Below, in pieces: positions 43,671-52,336 of a DNA stretch of 64,000 nucleotides. The stretch lies in NCBI RefSeq assembly GCF_020541325.1, contig NZ_CP047399.1, positions 806,001-870,000 on the forward strand, read 5' to 3'. The DNA comes from Candidatus Vallotia laricis (lineage in GTDB: Bacteria > Pseudomonadota > Gammaproteobacteria > Burkholderiales > Burkholderiaceae). Under the pieces are notes generated by a model. The model had not been told where the DNA came from. It was given only the letters and a program-made list of their open reading frames with translations, and searched no databases. The translations under genes and the position numbers were made by a program. Within the stretch, counting starts at the first letter, position 1; each line of letters begins with the position of its first letter.

Positions 43671-44783
43671 ATGACACTCGCTTCAACGCAAGAGATCATT
43701 GCCGAACTCGGGGCTGGAAAAATGGTCATTCTTTTTGATGAAGAAGACCGGGAGAATGAGGGTGACTTGGTGCTGGCCGCTGATTTCGTTACGCCAGCGG
43801 CAATTAATTTTATGGCTCGCTATGGCCGTGGTCTGATCTGTCTGACGCTGACACAGGAGCGCTGCCAAACATTGAATTTGCCGCTAATGACATATCGAAA
43901 TGGTATGCAATACGGTACAGCATTCACGGTTAGCATCGAGGCCGCAGAAGGCGTAACCACTGGCATCTCGGCCGCTGACCGTGCTCGAACGGTCCGGGCA
44001 GCCGTCGCATGTAACGCTCGAGCTAAGGATATTGTCCAACCTGGACATGTGTTTCCGATTATGGCACAGCCTGGTGGGGTACTTTCCCGAGCTGGTCATA
44101 CCGAGGCGGGTTGTGACCTAACGCAGTTAGCCGGGCTTACGCCCGCATCAGTGATCTGCGAAATAATGAAAGATGATGGCACGATGGCACGATGGCACGA
44201 CCTGATTGAGTTCGCTTCGCAGCATGGCTTAAAGGTCGGTACAATTGCGGACCTAATCAAGTATCGAAGTCGTACCGAATCGGTTATTGAACGCATAGCG
44301 CAGCGCTCGATGCACACCACGCATGGACTTTTTAATGTAGTGCTGTTCCACGACAAGCCAAGCGGTGCACCGCATTTAGCGTTGGTACGCGGGAAACCAT
44401 CTCCTGGGATTGAAACATTGGTACGCATTCATGAGCCACTATCTATTCTAGACCTTCTCGAAACGGGTATAAGTACACACTCCTGGACATTAGATGCAGC
44501 GTTACACAAGATTGCTCAGAGAGGAATGGGGGTCATAGTACTGCTGAATGTACACAAATCAGGCGAACAGTTATTAAGCATATTCCAAGAATATAACTGG
44601 AAAAAGAATGGAGTCGAATTCAAGTCTAATCCAATCGACTATAAGACTTACGGTATCGTCGCACAAATTCTTCGGGCATTACATGTCGGAAAAATGCGGC
44701 TATTATCAAATCCATTCCGTATAAGTAGCATATCAGGATATGGCCTTGAGGTAACCGGTTTTGAGCCTATGCTAGTACAGTGA
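43671..44783 (+). CDS. ribBA: 3,4-dihydroxy-2-butanone 4-phosphate synthase with degenerate GTP cyclohydrolase II domain
   Basis: The N-terminal ~205 residues are RibB, which makes 3,4-dihydroxy-2-butanone 4-phosphate from ribulose 5-phosphate: FDEEDRENEGDLVLAADFV (acidic metal-binding loop), AEGVTTGISAADRA and RAGHTEAGCDLTQLAGL. The C-terminal ~160 residues have the RibA fold (HLALVRGKPS, LVRIHEP), but the zinc cysteines and the QEGRG motif of active GTP cyclohydrolase II are missing; HEPLSILDLLETGISTHSW stands where they should be. This degenerate RibBA form occurs in Burkholderia, which carries a separate ribA, not seen here. Start at 43671 is the family start. Contains a triple 8-bp repeat at 44175-44198. 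Confidence 0.92.
   Translation: MTLASTQEIIAELGAGKMVILFDEEDRENEGDLVLAADFVTPAAINFMARYGRGLICLTLTQERCQTLNLPLMTYRNGMQYGTAFTVSIEAAEGVTTGISAADRARTVRAAVACNARAKDIVQPGHVFPIMAQPGGVLSRAGHTEAGCDLTQLAGLTPASVICEIMKDDGTMARWHDLIEFASQHGLKVGTIADLIKYRSRTESVIERIAQRSMHTTHGLFNVVLFHDKPSGAPHLALVRGKPSPGIETLVRIHEPLSILDLLETGISTHSWTLDAALHKIAQRGMGVIVLLNVHKSGEQLLSIFQEYNWKKNGVEFKSNPIDYKTYGIVAQILRALHVGKMRLLSNPFRISSISGYGLEVTGFEPMLVQ
44175..44198 (+). repeat. Three tandem copies of an 8-bp unit in ribBA
   Basis: GATGGCAC is repeated three times in the coding sequence for DDGTMARWHDL. Relatives read DDGTMARLPDL (from memory), so the third copy appears to have overwritten the sequence for LP with WH without changing length. Confidence 0.8.
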
Positions 44784-44899
44784 AACGGATTATCAGGAAA
44801 AAACATGTTTTCATGAATAAAGCGATGCGTGTGATATCTGCTATTCTAATCTTAGCCCGCCGACTAGCAGAGTCCGTTTTGATTTAGAGGAACATTTAT

Positions 44900-45406
44900 A
44901 TGGAAATTGGGAAATATCAACCGAACTACGATGGTAGTGGACTGCGTATCGGCATAGTTCAATCCCGATTCAACGAGCTAGTTTGCAACGAGCTGACCAA
45001 AATCTGCCTTGAGGAACTCAAGCAACTTGGCGTTACAGGCGAGGACACTTTATTCGTTACAGTACCTGGAGCACTAGAAATTCCACTTGCTCTACAGAAA
45101 CTCGCCGAGACCGGTCAGTTCGATGCTCTAATTGCTATTGGCGCGGTAATTCGAGGTGAAACCTATCATTTCGAGCTCGTATCTAACGAGAGCGGTTCAT
45201 GTATTAGCCGTATTGCTCTGGACTTTGGTATACCAATCGCAAACGCAGTTTTAACTGCTGAGAATGATCAGCAAGCACTCGTACGAGTGCCCACAAAGGG
45301 TCGCAATGCAGCGCGTGTTGCCGTAGAAATGGGGCATTTATCGCTCTCTCTTGATCATCTTAATCAAGATGATCAAGAGAGAGACCGGACAGTAGTGGAG
45401 GATTAA
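44900..45406 (+). CDS. ribH: 6,7-dimethyl-8-ribityllumazine synthase
   Basis: Condenses the RibD product with the RibB product to lumazine; forms capsid-like or pentameric assemblies. The 168-residue protein shows IVQSRFNE (N-terminal substrate region), [12 protein letters not shown] and [18 protein letters not shown] with the catalytic His. The variable acidic tail ([15 protein letters not shown]) is encoded by a perfect inverted repeat at 45344-45383. A 116-bp spacer separates it from ribBA, and nusB follows after 2 nt. AGAGGAAC lies upstream of the ATG. Confidence 0.96.
   Translation: MEIGKYQPNYDGSGLRIGIVQSRFNELVCNELTKICLEELKQLGVTGEDTLFVTVPGALEIPLALQKLAETGQFDALIAIGAVIRGETYHFELVSNESGSCISRIALDFGIPIANAVLTAENDQQALVRVPTKGRNAARVAVEMGHLSLSLDHLNQDDQERDRTVVED
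45344..45383. repeat. 18-bp perfect inverted repeat inside the ribH 3' end
   Basis: Arms 45344-45361 (CTCTCTCTTGATCATCTT) and 45366-45383 are exact complements with a 4-nt AATC loop. They encode LSLDHL and QDDQERD in frame. No T-run follows, and nusB begins 25 nt later, so it is not a terminator of the operon in any usual sense. Confidence 0.9.
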
Positions 45407-45408
45407 GT

Positions 45409-45846
45409 ATGACAACTAGAAATTCTCGCCGACGCTCGCGTGAGTTAGCTACACAAGGTGTGTATCAGTGGCTAATATCGGGGGCGGCAGTCAGTAAAAT
45501 CGACTCCGCTATGCGCGAACAGCCCGGTTTCAGTAAAGCGGACTGCGTCCATTTTGATGTACTGCTGTATGGCGTGATCAAGAAAGCGAAAATGCTGACC
45601 GAGACGCTTATTCCATTCCTAGATCGACCGTTCAACCAGCTTTCGCCAGTCGAGCGGGCAGTGCTACTAATAGCGGTATATGAATTTCAGCATCAACTCG
45701 AGATCCCCTACCGAGTTGTGATTAACGAGGCCGTAGAGTTAACCAAGACATTTGGCGGAGCCGACGGTTACAAGTATGTGAACGGCGTTCTAGATAGGCT
45801 CGCAGTAACCGTGCGCCCTAACGAAGTCAAGGTTCTTCGCACTTGA
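45409..45846 (+). CDS. nusB: Transcription antitermination protein NusB
   Basis: Binds boxA RNA with NusE (S10) for rRNA antitermination. The 145-residue all-helical protein has the family features [33 protein letters not shown] and the C-terminal [32 protein letters not shown]. It is separated from ribH by 2 nt, the common ribH-nusB pair. Confidence 0.96.
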   Translation: MTTRNSRRRSRELATQGVYQWLISGAAVSKIDSAMREQPGFSKADCVHFDVLLYGVIKKAKMLTETLIPFLDRPFNQLSPVERAVLLIAVYEFQHQLEIPYRVVINEAVELTKTFGGADGYKYVNGVLDRLAVTVRPNEVKVLRT

Positions 45847-46700
45847 GCTTCATGGTACTGTATCCGCCAATGCTTAGCTATTTAATATCTTAAAGCTCGG
45901 CGCATCGCACAAGTCAGCATCATTAGGATGTAAATACACGCAGTATCTGCTTGAATTTCTATCACATCTTCCTGATGCATTGAGAAATAGTAAAGATATT
46001 TCAACATACTATATATTCCGCTCCTGCGCTAGTTTCTAAACTAGGCGTTATTTCTATATTCGTCTTTTCAACATTTTATTTACAAGGATGTATATATAAT
46101 CTGGAATAGTTTGAGGTACTTTACCGTAACAGACAGTATCTAAGTTTGCCGCTAATCGCACGTAGAACACTTATAACTCCAATATTTAAAAGTATAGGCT
46201 AATATAATAACCAAGTTTTTTAGTATGTGTACTTCATAATCTGTAACGTTATGCACGAAAGCATTAATACCAACTGTACTATAAGATAACTCCTGATCAA
46301 TGCGTTGACTAAATCCCCCCCCGTGGGGGTGGGGCTTGACAAGCACCTTCCATCTGCTATATCTATTTCCTCTACCTAGGCCAGGGTACTATCAATCTAT
46401 CTAATGTACGAATGCACGAGTGGTACAGCATACAAAAATGCCGAGCATATAAAAATATTTAGTTAGATTAGAACTGTGCACGATCTGCATTACTACTATG
46501 CTCTAGTTTAGAGTGACTGTCCTAATGCTTGCCGCTGGAAACCGATTGTCGACGAAATCAATACTACAGTTAAAATTACCGACGCATCGTGACATAAATT
46601 CGTCGGATGTAGGAGAAGCTTATTGTGACTGCCCCCCCGTCATATTGCCTGGCGCTTTACGCCCTCTAATCACGAGTGCATTAATCTCATGGAAAATAAT
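45847..46700. other. Spacer between nusB and yggT
   Basis: About 850 bp. The last ~190 bp (46510-46700) look more coding-like on the plus strand (a 65-codon frame beginning MTVLMLAAGNRL), but I cannot match them to proC or any other known neighbour. A C8-GT-G5 segment at 46315-46327 could form a strong hairpin, and a seven-C run lies at 46632-46638. Confidence 0.4.
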
Positions 46701-47264
46701 ATGTTTGTAGATATTGCTCGTTTTTTACTGAATACGACTTTCACATTATTCGGCGCAGCCTTGCTGCTTCGTGCGTGGCTTACTATGGTATGGATAAAAC
46801 CATACAACCCACTCTTGCAAGCCATCCTCAAGGCTACCAACTGGTTGGTATTACCGTTACGCTGTATAATTCCAGCCTCACGTTGCATTGACTGGACGAG
46901 TCTATTTGCTGCCTGGTTAGCTGCGATTACATTTACTATTTTGATAGTAACTATCTCTGGTGGTAACCCGGTCTCGCTGTTGCTCATCGGATTAATTGTC
47001 TCGGCATTGATAATAATCAAATGGGCGTTGAATCTAATAATTTGGTTAACACTAATTATGGTGCTGCTCTCGTGGTTTAACCCAAGCGCCCCAGCAATAG
47101 AAATCTTACTACAATTGACAGCTCCATTGTTAAACCTGCTGCGCCGCTCAGTACCCCCTCTGGGCCGAATCGACTTGTCACCGTTAGTACTACTTATACT
47201 TGTCGAAATATTATTGATTATCGTCACACATATTACAGTATCATTAACAATGTTCGGACTTTAA
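46701..47264 (+). CDS. yggT: YggT family membrane protein
   Basis: A 187-residue inner-membrane protein of the YggT family (function uncertain; linked in other bacteria to osmotic tolerance and division-site or thylakoid organisation). Two YggT repeats are visible: FLLNTTFTLFGAALLLRAWL.. with ILKATNWLVLPLRCIIP, then WLTLIMVLLSWFNPSAP with LTAPLLNLLRRSVPPLGRID and SPLVLLI. About four to five membrane helices. The start at 46701 matches the family (MFVDIARFLLN), with GGAAAATAA upstream; an in-frame ATG four codons earlier is possible. Confidence 0.88.
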   Translation: MFVDIARFLLNTTFTLFGAALLLRAWLTMVWIKPYNPLLQAILKATNWLVLPLRCIIPASRCIDWTSLFAAWLAAITFTILIVTISGGNPVSLLLIGLIVSALIIIKWALNLIIWLTLIMVLLSWFNPSAPAIEILLQLTAPLLNLLRRSVPPLGRIDLSPLVLLILVEILLIIVTHITVSLTMFGL

Positions 47265-47963
47265 GCATTGAAATGCCAGCAACCGTGGAGTAATATAAAC
47301 GCATAAAGTTTATATTGCATGGCATGTGCTAGTGTAAACATCAGTACGCTCGATCTTTTGATGTATATCAAGCCCGCACTTTTACTGTGCTTATGCAATA
47401 CTTCTAAAATAGTTAAAAACTATTTAATAATTATTATATCTAATACCGACTCTCTATTTAACTAGTTAGTGTAAGCTGTCGCCCCAGAAACATATACACG
47501 CTCTATTATATTTAGGTTTGCAAGATAGTGTGATATCTATTACCCAGCTTCCAAAGCTGCAAGTGAGTAGCATACCCCCCCCAAGAGGGGGGACTATAGT
47601 TCCCCAGAAAAGAGATTTCCAGAGTATTTCTTAGGCCTTTCACTAAATATCGGATATATAGTATCCGATGAAGGAGGGGATGGAAAATATAGAGGTTATC
47701 ACCTCTTATTCATTCTCAGGATACACTTTAGAGTAATCCTTTTAATGGCAAGACTAGAGTAAGTTGTACATTGCGGCAGCGACTCTAAGATAGCAGTAGT
47801 CGCTTAATATCTATTAAAACAGATCTTAGTTTCTCAGCTGTGAATTGTTCTATGTGGTAGGTATATTAGACAGATTATTGAAAATAGTGACCCCCCTTCA
47901 ATTGCCGTGATGACGTAGTTCGGACAAACGCCCCAACACTGAGGCTCAAGCGGACAGATAGTG
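47265..47963. other. Spacer between yggT and trmB
   Basis: About 700 bp with no gene recognised. A run of eight C at 47575-47582, then AAGA, then G6 at 47587-47592 forms a potential G-C hairpin. No T-run follows. Confidence 0.45.
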
Positions 47964-48680
47964 ATGACCTATCCTACCTATACAATTCCCCCGCGTATTC
48001 GCAGCTTTGTAACGCGAGTAAGACATCTATCTAACGCCCAACAGCGGGCCTTGGAAAAGCTAGGACCGAAATTTAAACTACCATACACCGATGCGCGACT
48101 TGACTATAAGGTAATTTTTGGTCGCGATGCGCCACTCGTACTCGAGATTGGCTGTGGCATGGGAACGACAACGGTCGATATCGCCACACAACGGACAAGA
48201 GACAATTTTCTTGGCATTGAGGTTTATGAGCCCGGGATTGGATCGCTTTTAAAGTTAATTGATTCAAGACAATTAAGTAATATCCGAGTAATTCAGCATG
48301 ATGCTGTTGAGGTCATCGATCACATGCTCACCAGGGATAGTCTGGATGGCGTACATATCTTTTTTCCTGATCCATGGCATAAAGTGCGTCACCACAAGCG
48401 ACGGCTAATTCAATTACCATTTATTAAACTGCTCGCATCTCGCCTGCGTACTGGTGGTTATTTACATCTAGCAACAGACTGGCAAAACTACGCAGAGCAG
48501 ATGCTTAGAGTACTATACGCAGAACCAACACTTGTCAATGTCTCGAGTCGGAAAAATGGTTACGTACTACGCCCCGATTATCGTCCGATTACAAAATTTG
48601 AGCGCCGCGGACTACGCCTTGGTCATAGCGTATGGGATTTACTTTTCACAAAGTGTCCAGCATCACTCGTTAGTGGTTAA
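47964..48680 (+). CDS. trmB: tRNA (guanine-N7-)-methyltransferase
   Basis: Methylates G46 in the variable loop of tRNAs using S-adenosylmethionine. The 238-residue protein has the SAM motif VLEIGCGMGTTTVDIA (residues ~54-69), the acidic GIEVYEPGIG, and the TrmB signature FFPDPWHKVRHHKRRLIQ. The C-terminal RPITKFERRGLRLGHSVWDL is also typical. ATG at 47964 is preceded by an in-frame GTG at 47961. Its 3' end overlaps convergent uppP by 11 bp. Confidence 0.95.
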   Translation: MTYPTYTIPPRIRSFVTRVRHLSNAQQRALEKLGPKFKLPYTDARLDYKVIFGRDAPLVLEIGCGMGTTTVDIATQRTRDNFLGIEVYEPGIGSLLKLIDSRQLSNIRVIQHDAVEVIDHMLTRDSLDGVHIFFPDPWHKVRHHKRRLIQLPFIKLLASRLRTGGYLHLATDWQNYAEQMLRVLYAEPTLVNVSSRKNGYVLRPDYRPITKFERRGLRLGHSVWDLLFTKCPASLVSG

Positions 48681-49512
48681 ATCCAAGGTCTTTAAAATAA
48701 CTAATGACTAGAACTAGTAGTCCAAAAACAATTCGATACCACGCAAACAAAGCAAAGTTGTGCGTCGAAATATAGTATAGCAACCAGCGCACGCATGCGT
48801 ATGCGCTGGCGAATGCAGTCAAAAATCCAACCGCAAATAACCCGCTATCTGATGCGCTTATCATGCTTCGTGCTTTAACAAGTTCATATATTGAAGCACC
48901 AAAAATCAATGGAATAGCAAGGAAAAAAGAAAATTCGATCGCAATACACCGCTTTAAATCAGTAAGTAGTCCACCAACAATAGTAGCGCCAGATCGTGAC
49001 GTTCCGGGGATGAGTGCAAGGCATTGCGCAAGACCAATTTTTAATGCATCAATGGTAGTTAACTCGTCGATTGACTGTACGCGAGTATTATATAAGGTGT
49101 TACCACGCCGGCAATGTATAGCATCTACCCATAGAAGAATAATGCCTCCTATGATTAGCATAATAGATACTGGCACCGGTGAAAACAGAAGTGCCTTGAT
49201 AGGACTTTCGAATAACAGTCCAATAATAGATGCAGGCAAAGAAGCAACAATTACGTTAAGAACAAAACATTGGGTTGGTCGCTTAGTGGTCAAACTCCGT
49301 ACTACGTAGCTAATACGTTTTCGATATTCCCAGCATATCGCAAGAATAGCGCCAAATTGGATTGCAATATCAAATACTTTGCTACGATCACCAGTAAAGT
49401 CAATCAATTCGCCTATTAGGATCAAATGTCCCGTACTGGATACTGGCAGAAATTCTGTCAAGCCTTCTATTAGCCCAAGAACTAGCGCTTTAAGTAACAA
49501 AATTATATCCAT
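48670..49512 (-). CDS. uppP: Undecaprenyl-diphosphatase
   Basis: Dephosphorylates undecaprenyl diphosphate to recycle the lipid carrier for peptidoglycan and O-polysaccharide. The 280-residue membrane protein has both BacA/UppP signatures: LGLIEGLTEFLPVSSTGHLI (residues ~12-31) and LIPGTSRSGATIVGGLLTDL (near residue 170), with about eight hydrophobic helices. Overlaps trmB tail to tail. With mltB and rmlBACD it indicates a wall and some surface polysaccharide are still made. Confidence 0.95.
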   Translation of the reverse strand: MDIILLLKALVLGLIEGLTEFLPVSSTGHLILIGELIDFTGDRSKVFDIAIQFGAILAICWEYRKRISYVVRSLTTKRPTQCFVLNVIVASLPASIIGLLFESPIKALLFSPVPVSIMLIIGGIILLWVDAIHCRRGNTLYNTRVQSIDELTTIDALKIGLAQCLALIPGTSRSGATIVGGLLTDLKRCIAIEFSFFLAIPLIFGASIYELVKARSMISASDSGLFAVGFLTAFASAYACVRWLLYYISTHNFALFAWYRIVFGLLVLVISYFKDLGFNH

Positions 49513-49857
49513 TAAAGCATCCCCTGAGGAAGCAACCTAGGCTTATATAGGCTTCCACTGCTATTACCCCAATGATCCCCGTATACTGCATTCGCATTAT
49601 GTATAAAGATTAATTATATTGGGTTCATATTGACGCCTAAAAAATTAGAGTTGTTTAAACTTAAATAGTGGATAAGAGAATTCCTATAAAGATTGGGTAA
49701 TCAATGTACAGGCAAAATTTCCCATATATATAGTGGCAAGTGATAGGCTAATTGATAAGGCAGTGATTATAGTCTGTATAGACAAGTCTTATAGAGACTG
49801 ATCTAAATATCTCTTGTAAATATCTTATAGATCAACAGCTAAACTATGCCAAGTTTT
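49513..49857. other. Spacer between uppP and the phosphomannomutase gene
   Basis: About 345 bp, A+T-rich; I see no gene, hairpin or promoter that I can defend. Confidence 0.5.
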
Positions 49858-51240
49858 CTAAAATGGAAATTTAGTATCTGGCTTCTGTGCAATGATGCAG
49901 CGCTTAAAATCTCTCTGGATTCTCTTAAGCGCTGCATCATTATCAGCCTCGAAGCGCATTACAACTGCAGGTATAGTATTAGATGCGCGTATAAGCCCAA
50001 AACCGTCTAAATACTCCACACGAAGACCATCGATTAAAATCACTGCATTAGCACCGCAAAAGGTCGCACGATTTTGAAGATTGCCAATCAGCTCAAAGTT
50101 CTCACCCTCGTTGAGCCTAAGTTGCAACTCAGGCGTCGAGATTGAGTTCGGTAAGCTGTTAAGTAACTGACTCGGATCCTTTACTCGAGATAGAATTTCT
50201 AGAAGCCGCGCACCAGTATAAAGACCGTCGTCGAAACCGTACCATCGATCTTTAAAAAAGATGTGCCCGCTCATTTCTCCGGCGAGGGGTGCGCCAGTTT
50301 CACGCAACTTCGCTTTTATTAGAGAATGGCCAGTTTTCCACATCACTGGTTCGCCGCCCCGTTCGCGTACCCACCTATCTAGATTACGCGTGCATTTCAC
50401 GTCATAAATAATCTTCCCCCCAGGAGTGCGTAACAGCACGTCTTGCGCTAATAACATCAGTTGTCTATCCGGATAGATAATCTGACCGTCCTTAGTGACA
50501 ACGCCCAGTCGATCTCCGTCCCCATCGAACGCAAAGCCAATTTCTGCATCCGTCTCCTTCAAAGCACGAATAACGTCTTGCAGATTTTCTGGATGGGCCG
50601 GATCCGGATGGTGATTTGGGAAATTGCCATTAATGTCGCAGAATAGTTCGACTAGTTTGCATCCAAGCGCTTTAAATAGCCTTGGCGCAAGTAACCCTGC
50701 AACACCATTGCCAGCATCAACGACGATCTTTAGTGGTCGAGATAGTTTGATATCGGACACGATCCGATCGACATACGCATTAAGTATATTGTAGGTGCTG
50801 TAGCTTCCTTCAGCTGTATCGAAATTTCCATCGACTATGCGTTTATATAACACCTGTATTAGCTCACCATAGATCGCAGTACCACGCAAAACCATCTTAA
50901 AACCATTATAGTCAGGGGGATTATGGCTGCCAGTAACAATAATGCATGAATCTACATGTCGCCCTGCGATGGGTACGCTAGCTGCGAAATATCCGATCGG
51001 CGTCGGCACCAAACCGATATCAATTACATCTACTCCCACTGCGTGTAGACCATCTGCTAGAGCGGAAGATAACTGCGGACTAGACAATCGCCCATCACGA
51101 CCAATTATCACCGCATTAGCACCTTGCGCCCGTACTTCGCTTCCGAACGCGTAGCCAATGTGGCGCGCGACATTACTATCGAGCGTTTTACCAATAACAC
51201 CACGAATATCGTAGGCTTTAAAAATAGATTTAGAAATCAT
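49858..51240 (-). CDS. manB: Phosphomannomutase/phosphoglucomutase (ManB/AlgC type)
   Basis: Interconverts hexose 1- and 6-phosphates; glucose 1-phosphate is the substrate of RmlA in this window. The 460-residue protein has the phosphoserine loop TGSHNPPDYNG (S105), metal loop DGDGDRLG (D239-D243), sugar loop GEMSGHIFFKDRW near residue 323, and a C-terminal phosphate-binding region. N-terminal FKAYDIRG is the family hallmark. Substrate preference (mannose or glucose) cannot be told from sequence. The last ~17 codons lie in an inverted repeat (49891-49941). Confidence 0.92.
   Translation of the reverse strand: MISKSIFKAYDIRGVIGKTLDSNVARHIGYAFGSEVRAQGANAVIIGRDGRLSSPQLSSALADGLHAVGVDVIDIGLVPTPIGYFAASVPIAGRHVDSCIIVTGSHNPPDYNGFKMVLRGTAIYGELIQVLYKRIVDGNFDTAEGSYSTYNILNAYVDRIVSDIKLSRPLKIVVDAGNGVAGLLAPRLFKALGCKLVELFCDINGNFPNHHPDPAHPENLQDVIRALKETDAEIGFAFDGDGDRLGVVTKDGQIIYPDRQLMLLAQDVLLRTPGGKIIYDVKCTRNLDRWVRERGGEPVMWKTGHSLIKAKLRETGAPLAGEMSGHIFFKDRWYGFDDGLYTGARLLEILSRVKDPSQLLNSLPNSISTPELQLRLNEGENFELIGNLQNRATFCGANAVILIDGLRVEYLDGFGLIRASNTIPAVVMRFEADNDAALKRIQRDFKRCIIAQKPDTKFPF
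49891..49941. repeat. 17-bp perfect inverted repeat inside the manB 3' end
   Basis: Arms 49891-49907 (AATGATGCAGCGCTTAA) and 49925-49941 are exact complements with a 17-nt loop, all within coding sequence (NDAALKRIQRDFKRCIIAQ). The frame is undisturbed. Confidence 0.9.
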
Positions 51241-51820
51241 AAGTAAGCAACTGTTAAAGCGAAGATTCGAAAGAGCGCGAAAGCGTCAATATAACGATGA
51301 CGCAAACCATTTACAGCCCCTCTCTCGGTTTCCGCCAGTTCATAAAAACAATCTATAATCGCGGATTCCTAAGCTACTTTTATTGATCTATTTTAGCGTG
51401 GTGAAAACTACGATCGCTAAGATGTTGGTATATATCAGAGTTAGGATTAGTAATTTATTATTTATAGGATTTCACGTGATGAGCGAAACTACGTGCAATT
51501 CTGATATTGATTATGTACTTGCTATCTTTGTTAGCTCAGCCCAGAGCAACTCACCCGAAGGTATAACAATCCCGATCAGCAGCTTTCACCAGCAGTGCTA
51601 GCTTCAGGGGCTCGTATACCTGCGTCGAGTTAATAATTAACATAAGCTATGTATTAGTAGTCAACAACCTGATCAATAGCAAATTTGACGCAATACGGCA
51701 CGTCGAGCAGGTTATCGGCAAGACAATTTAGTCTATCAAGTTAATTCTTGTGATGATCAGGCGCTTCGAAGAGTATTTAAGTAGTGCCCCAATCCACGCG
51801 GTTATTCATATTTCAGCTCC

Positions 51821-51866
51821 AAGGCAGTTGGTAAATCAGCGAAAAGGCAGTTGGTAAATCAGCGAA
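51821..51866. repeat. Exact tandem duplication of 23 bp
   Basis: Two identical head-to-tail copies, 51821-51843 and 51844-51866, each starting AAGGCAGTTGG and ending CAGCGAA. The exact identity points to a recent event. Confidence 0.92.
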
Positions 51867-52155
51867 AAAACTACTGGAGTACTATTCGAATGGCTTAAAA
51901 AGCCTGGTAGCTCTGCTTAGCAGAATAAATGAGTATAACGTAAAACGTATTGTGTGTAGTTTATCGGCCACGTTGTGTGATAAGCTACAAAGCGTGCTTA
52001 TCAACAAGTTATGATCCTTATCTGTAACCAACCCGTATAGTCAAACAAAGCTAATAGCCGAAAAATTCTTCGTGATCTGGTAAGCTGATAGCTGATAATT
52101 CGGATACTAGCCGGAAGGTTGCTTCGCTACGCTACCTCAATCTAGTCGGATTGCA

Positions 52156-52296
52156 TCAGAGCAGGCCAATCGGTGAAATCAAAGCGGCACTCCAAATAAT
52201 CTTATGCCGTTCGTCGCGCAGGTAGAAATCGGAAAGTTTCTTTTCTTTCTGGTCTTCGGTGGAGATACGATAGTTGGACAGCACTGGCGTCTGAGA
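52156..52296 (-). pseudogene. Orphan coding-like fragment, family unknown
   Basis: A minus-strand frame of about 46 codons, bounded by TAA and TGA, reads like protein: TPVLSNYRISTEDQKEKKL continuing SDFYLRDERHKIIWS. Its composition is richer in G+C and more coding-like than the surrounding spacer. No ATG start is in place. It lies just beyond rmlD, where an O-antigen gene would be expected; I do not recognise the family. Confidence 0.3.
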
Positions 52297-52336
52297 TTAC
52301 CCTTAGTTTGTAGGAGTTACCTACTAAGGAGAAATT

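Larger units (their letters stand above)
51241..52336. other. Spacer between manB and rmlD
   Basis: About 1.1 kb. In Burkholderia the O-antigen glycosyltransferase and transporter genes usually continue past the rml genes; none is intact here. It contains a 23-bp tandem duplication (51821-51866) and an orphan coding-like fragment (52156-52296). Confidence 0.45.

Noticed and set aside
46513-46710. 65-codon plus-strand frame before yggT as a proC remnant
   Set aside because: The region looks somewhat coding-like, but no ProC motif (for example the C-terminal TSKGGTT segment) can be read.
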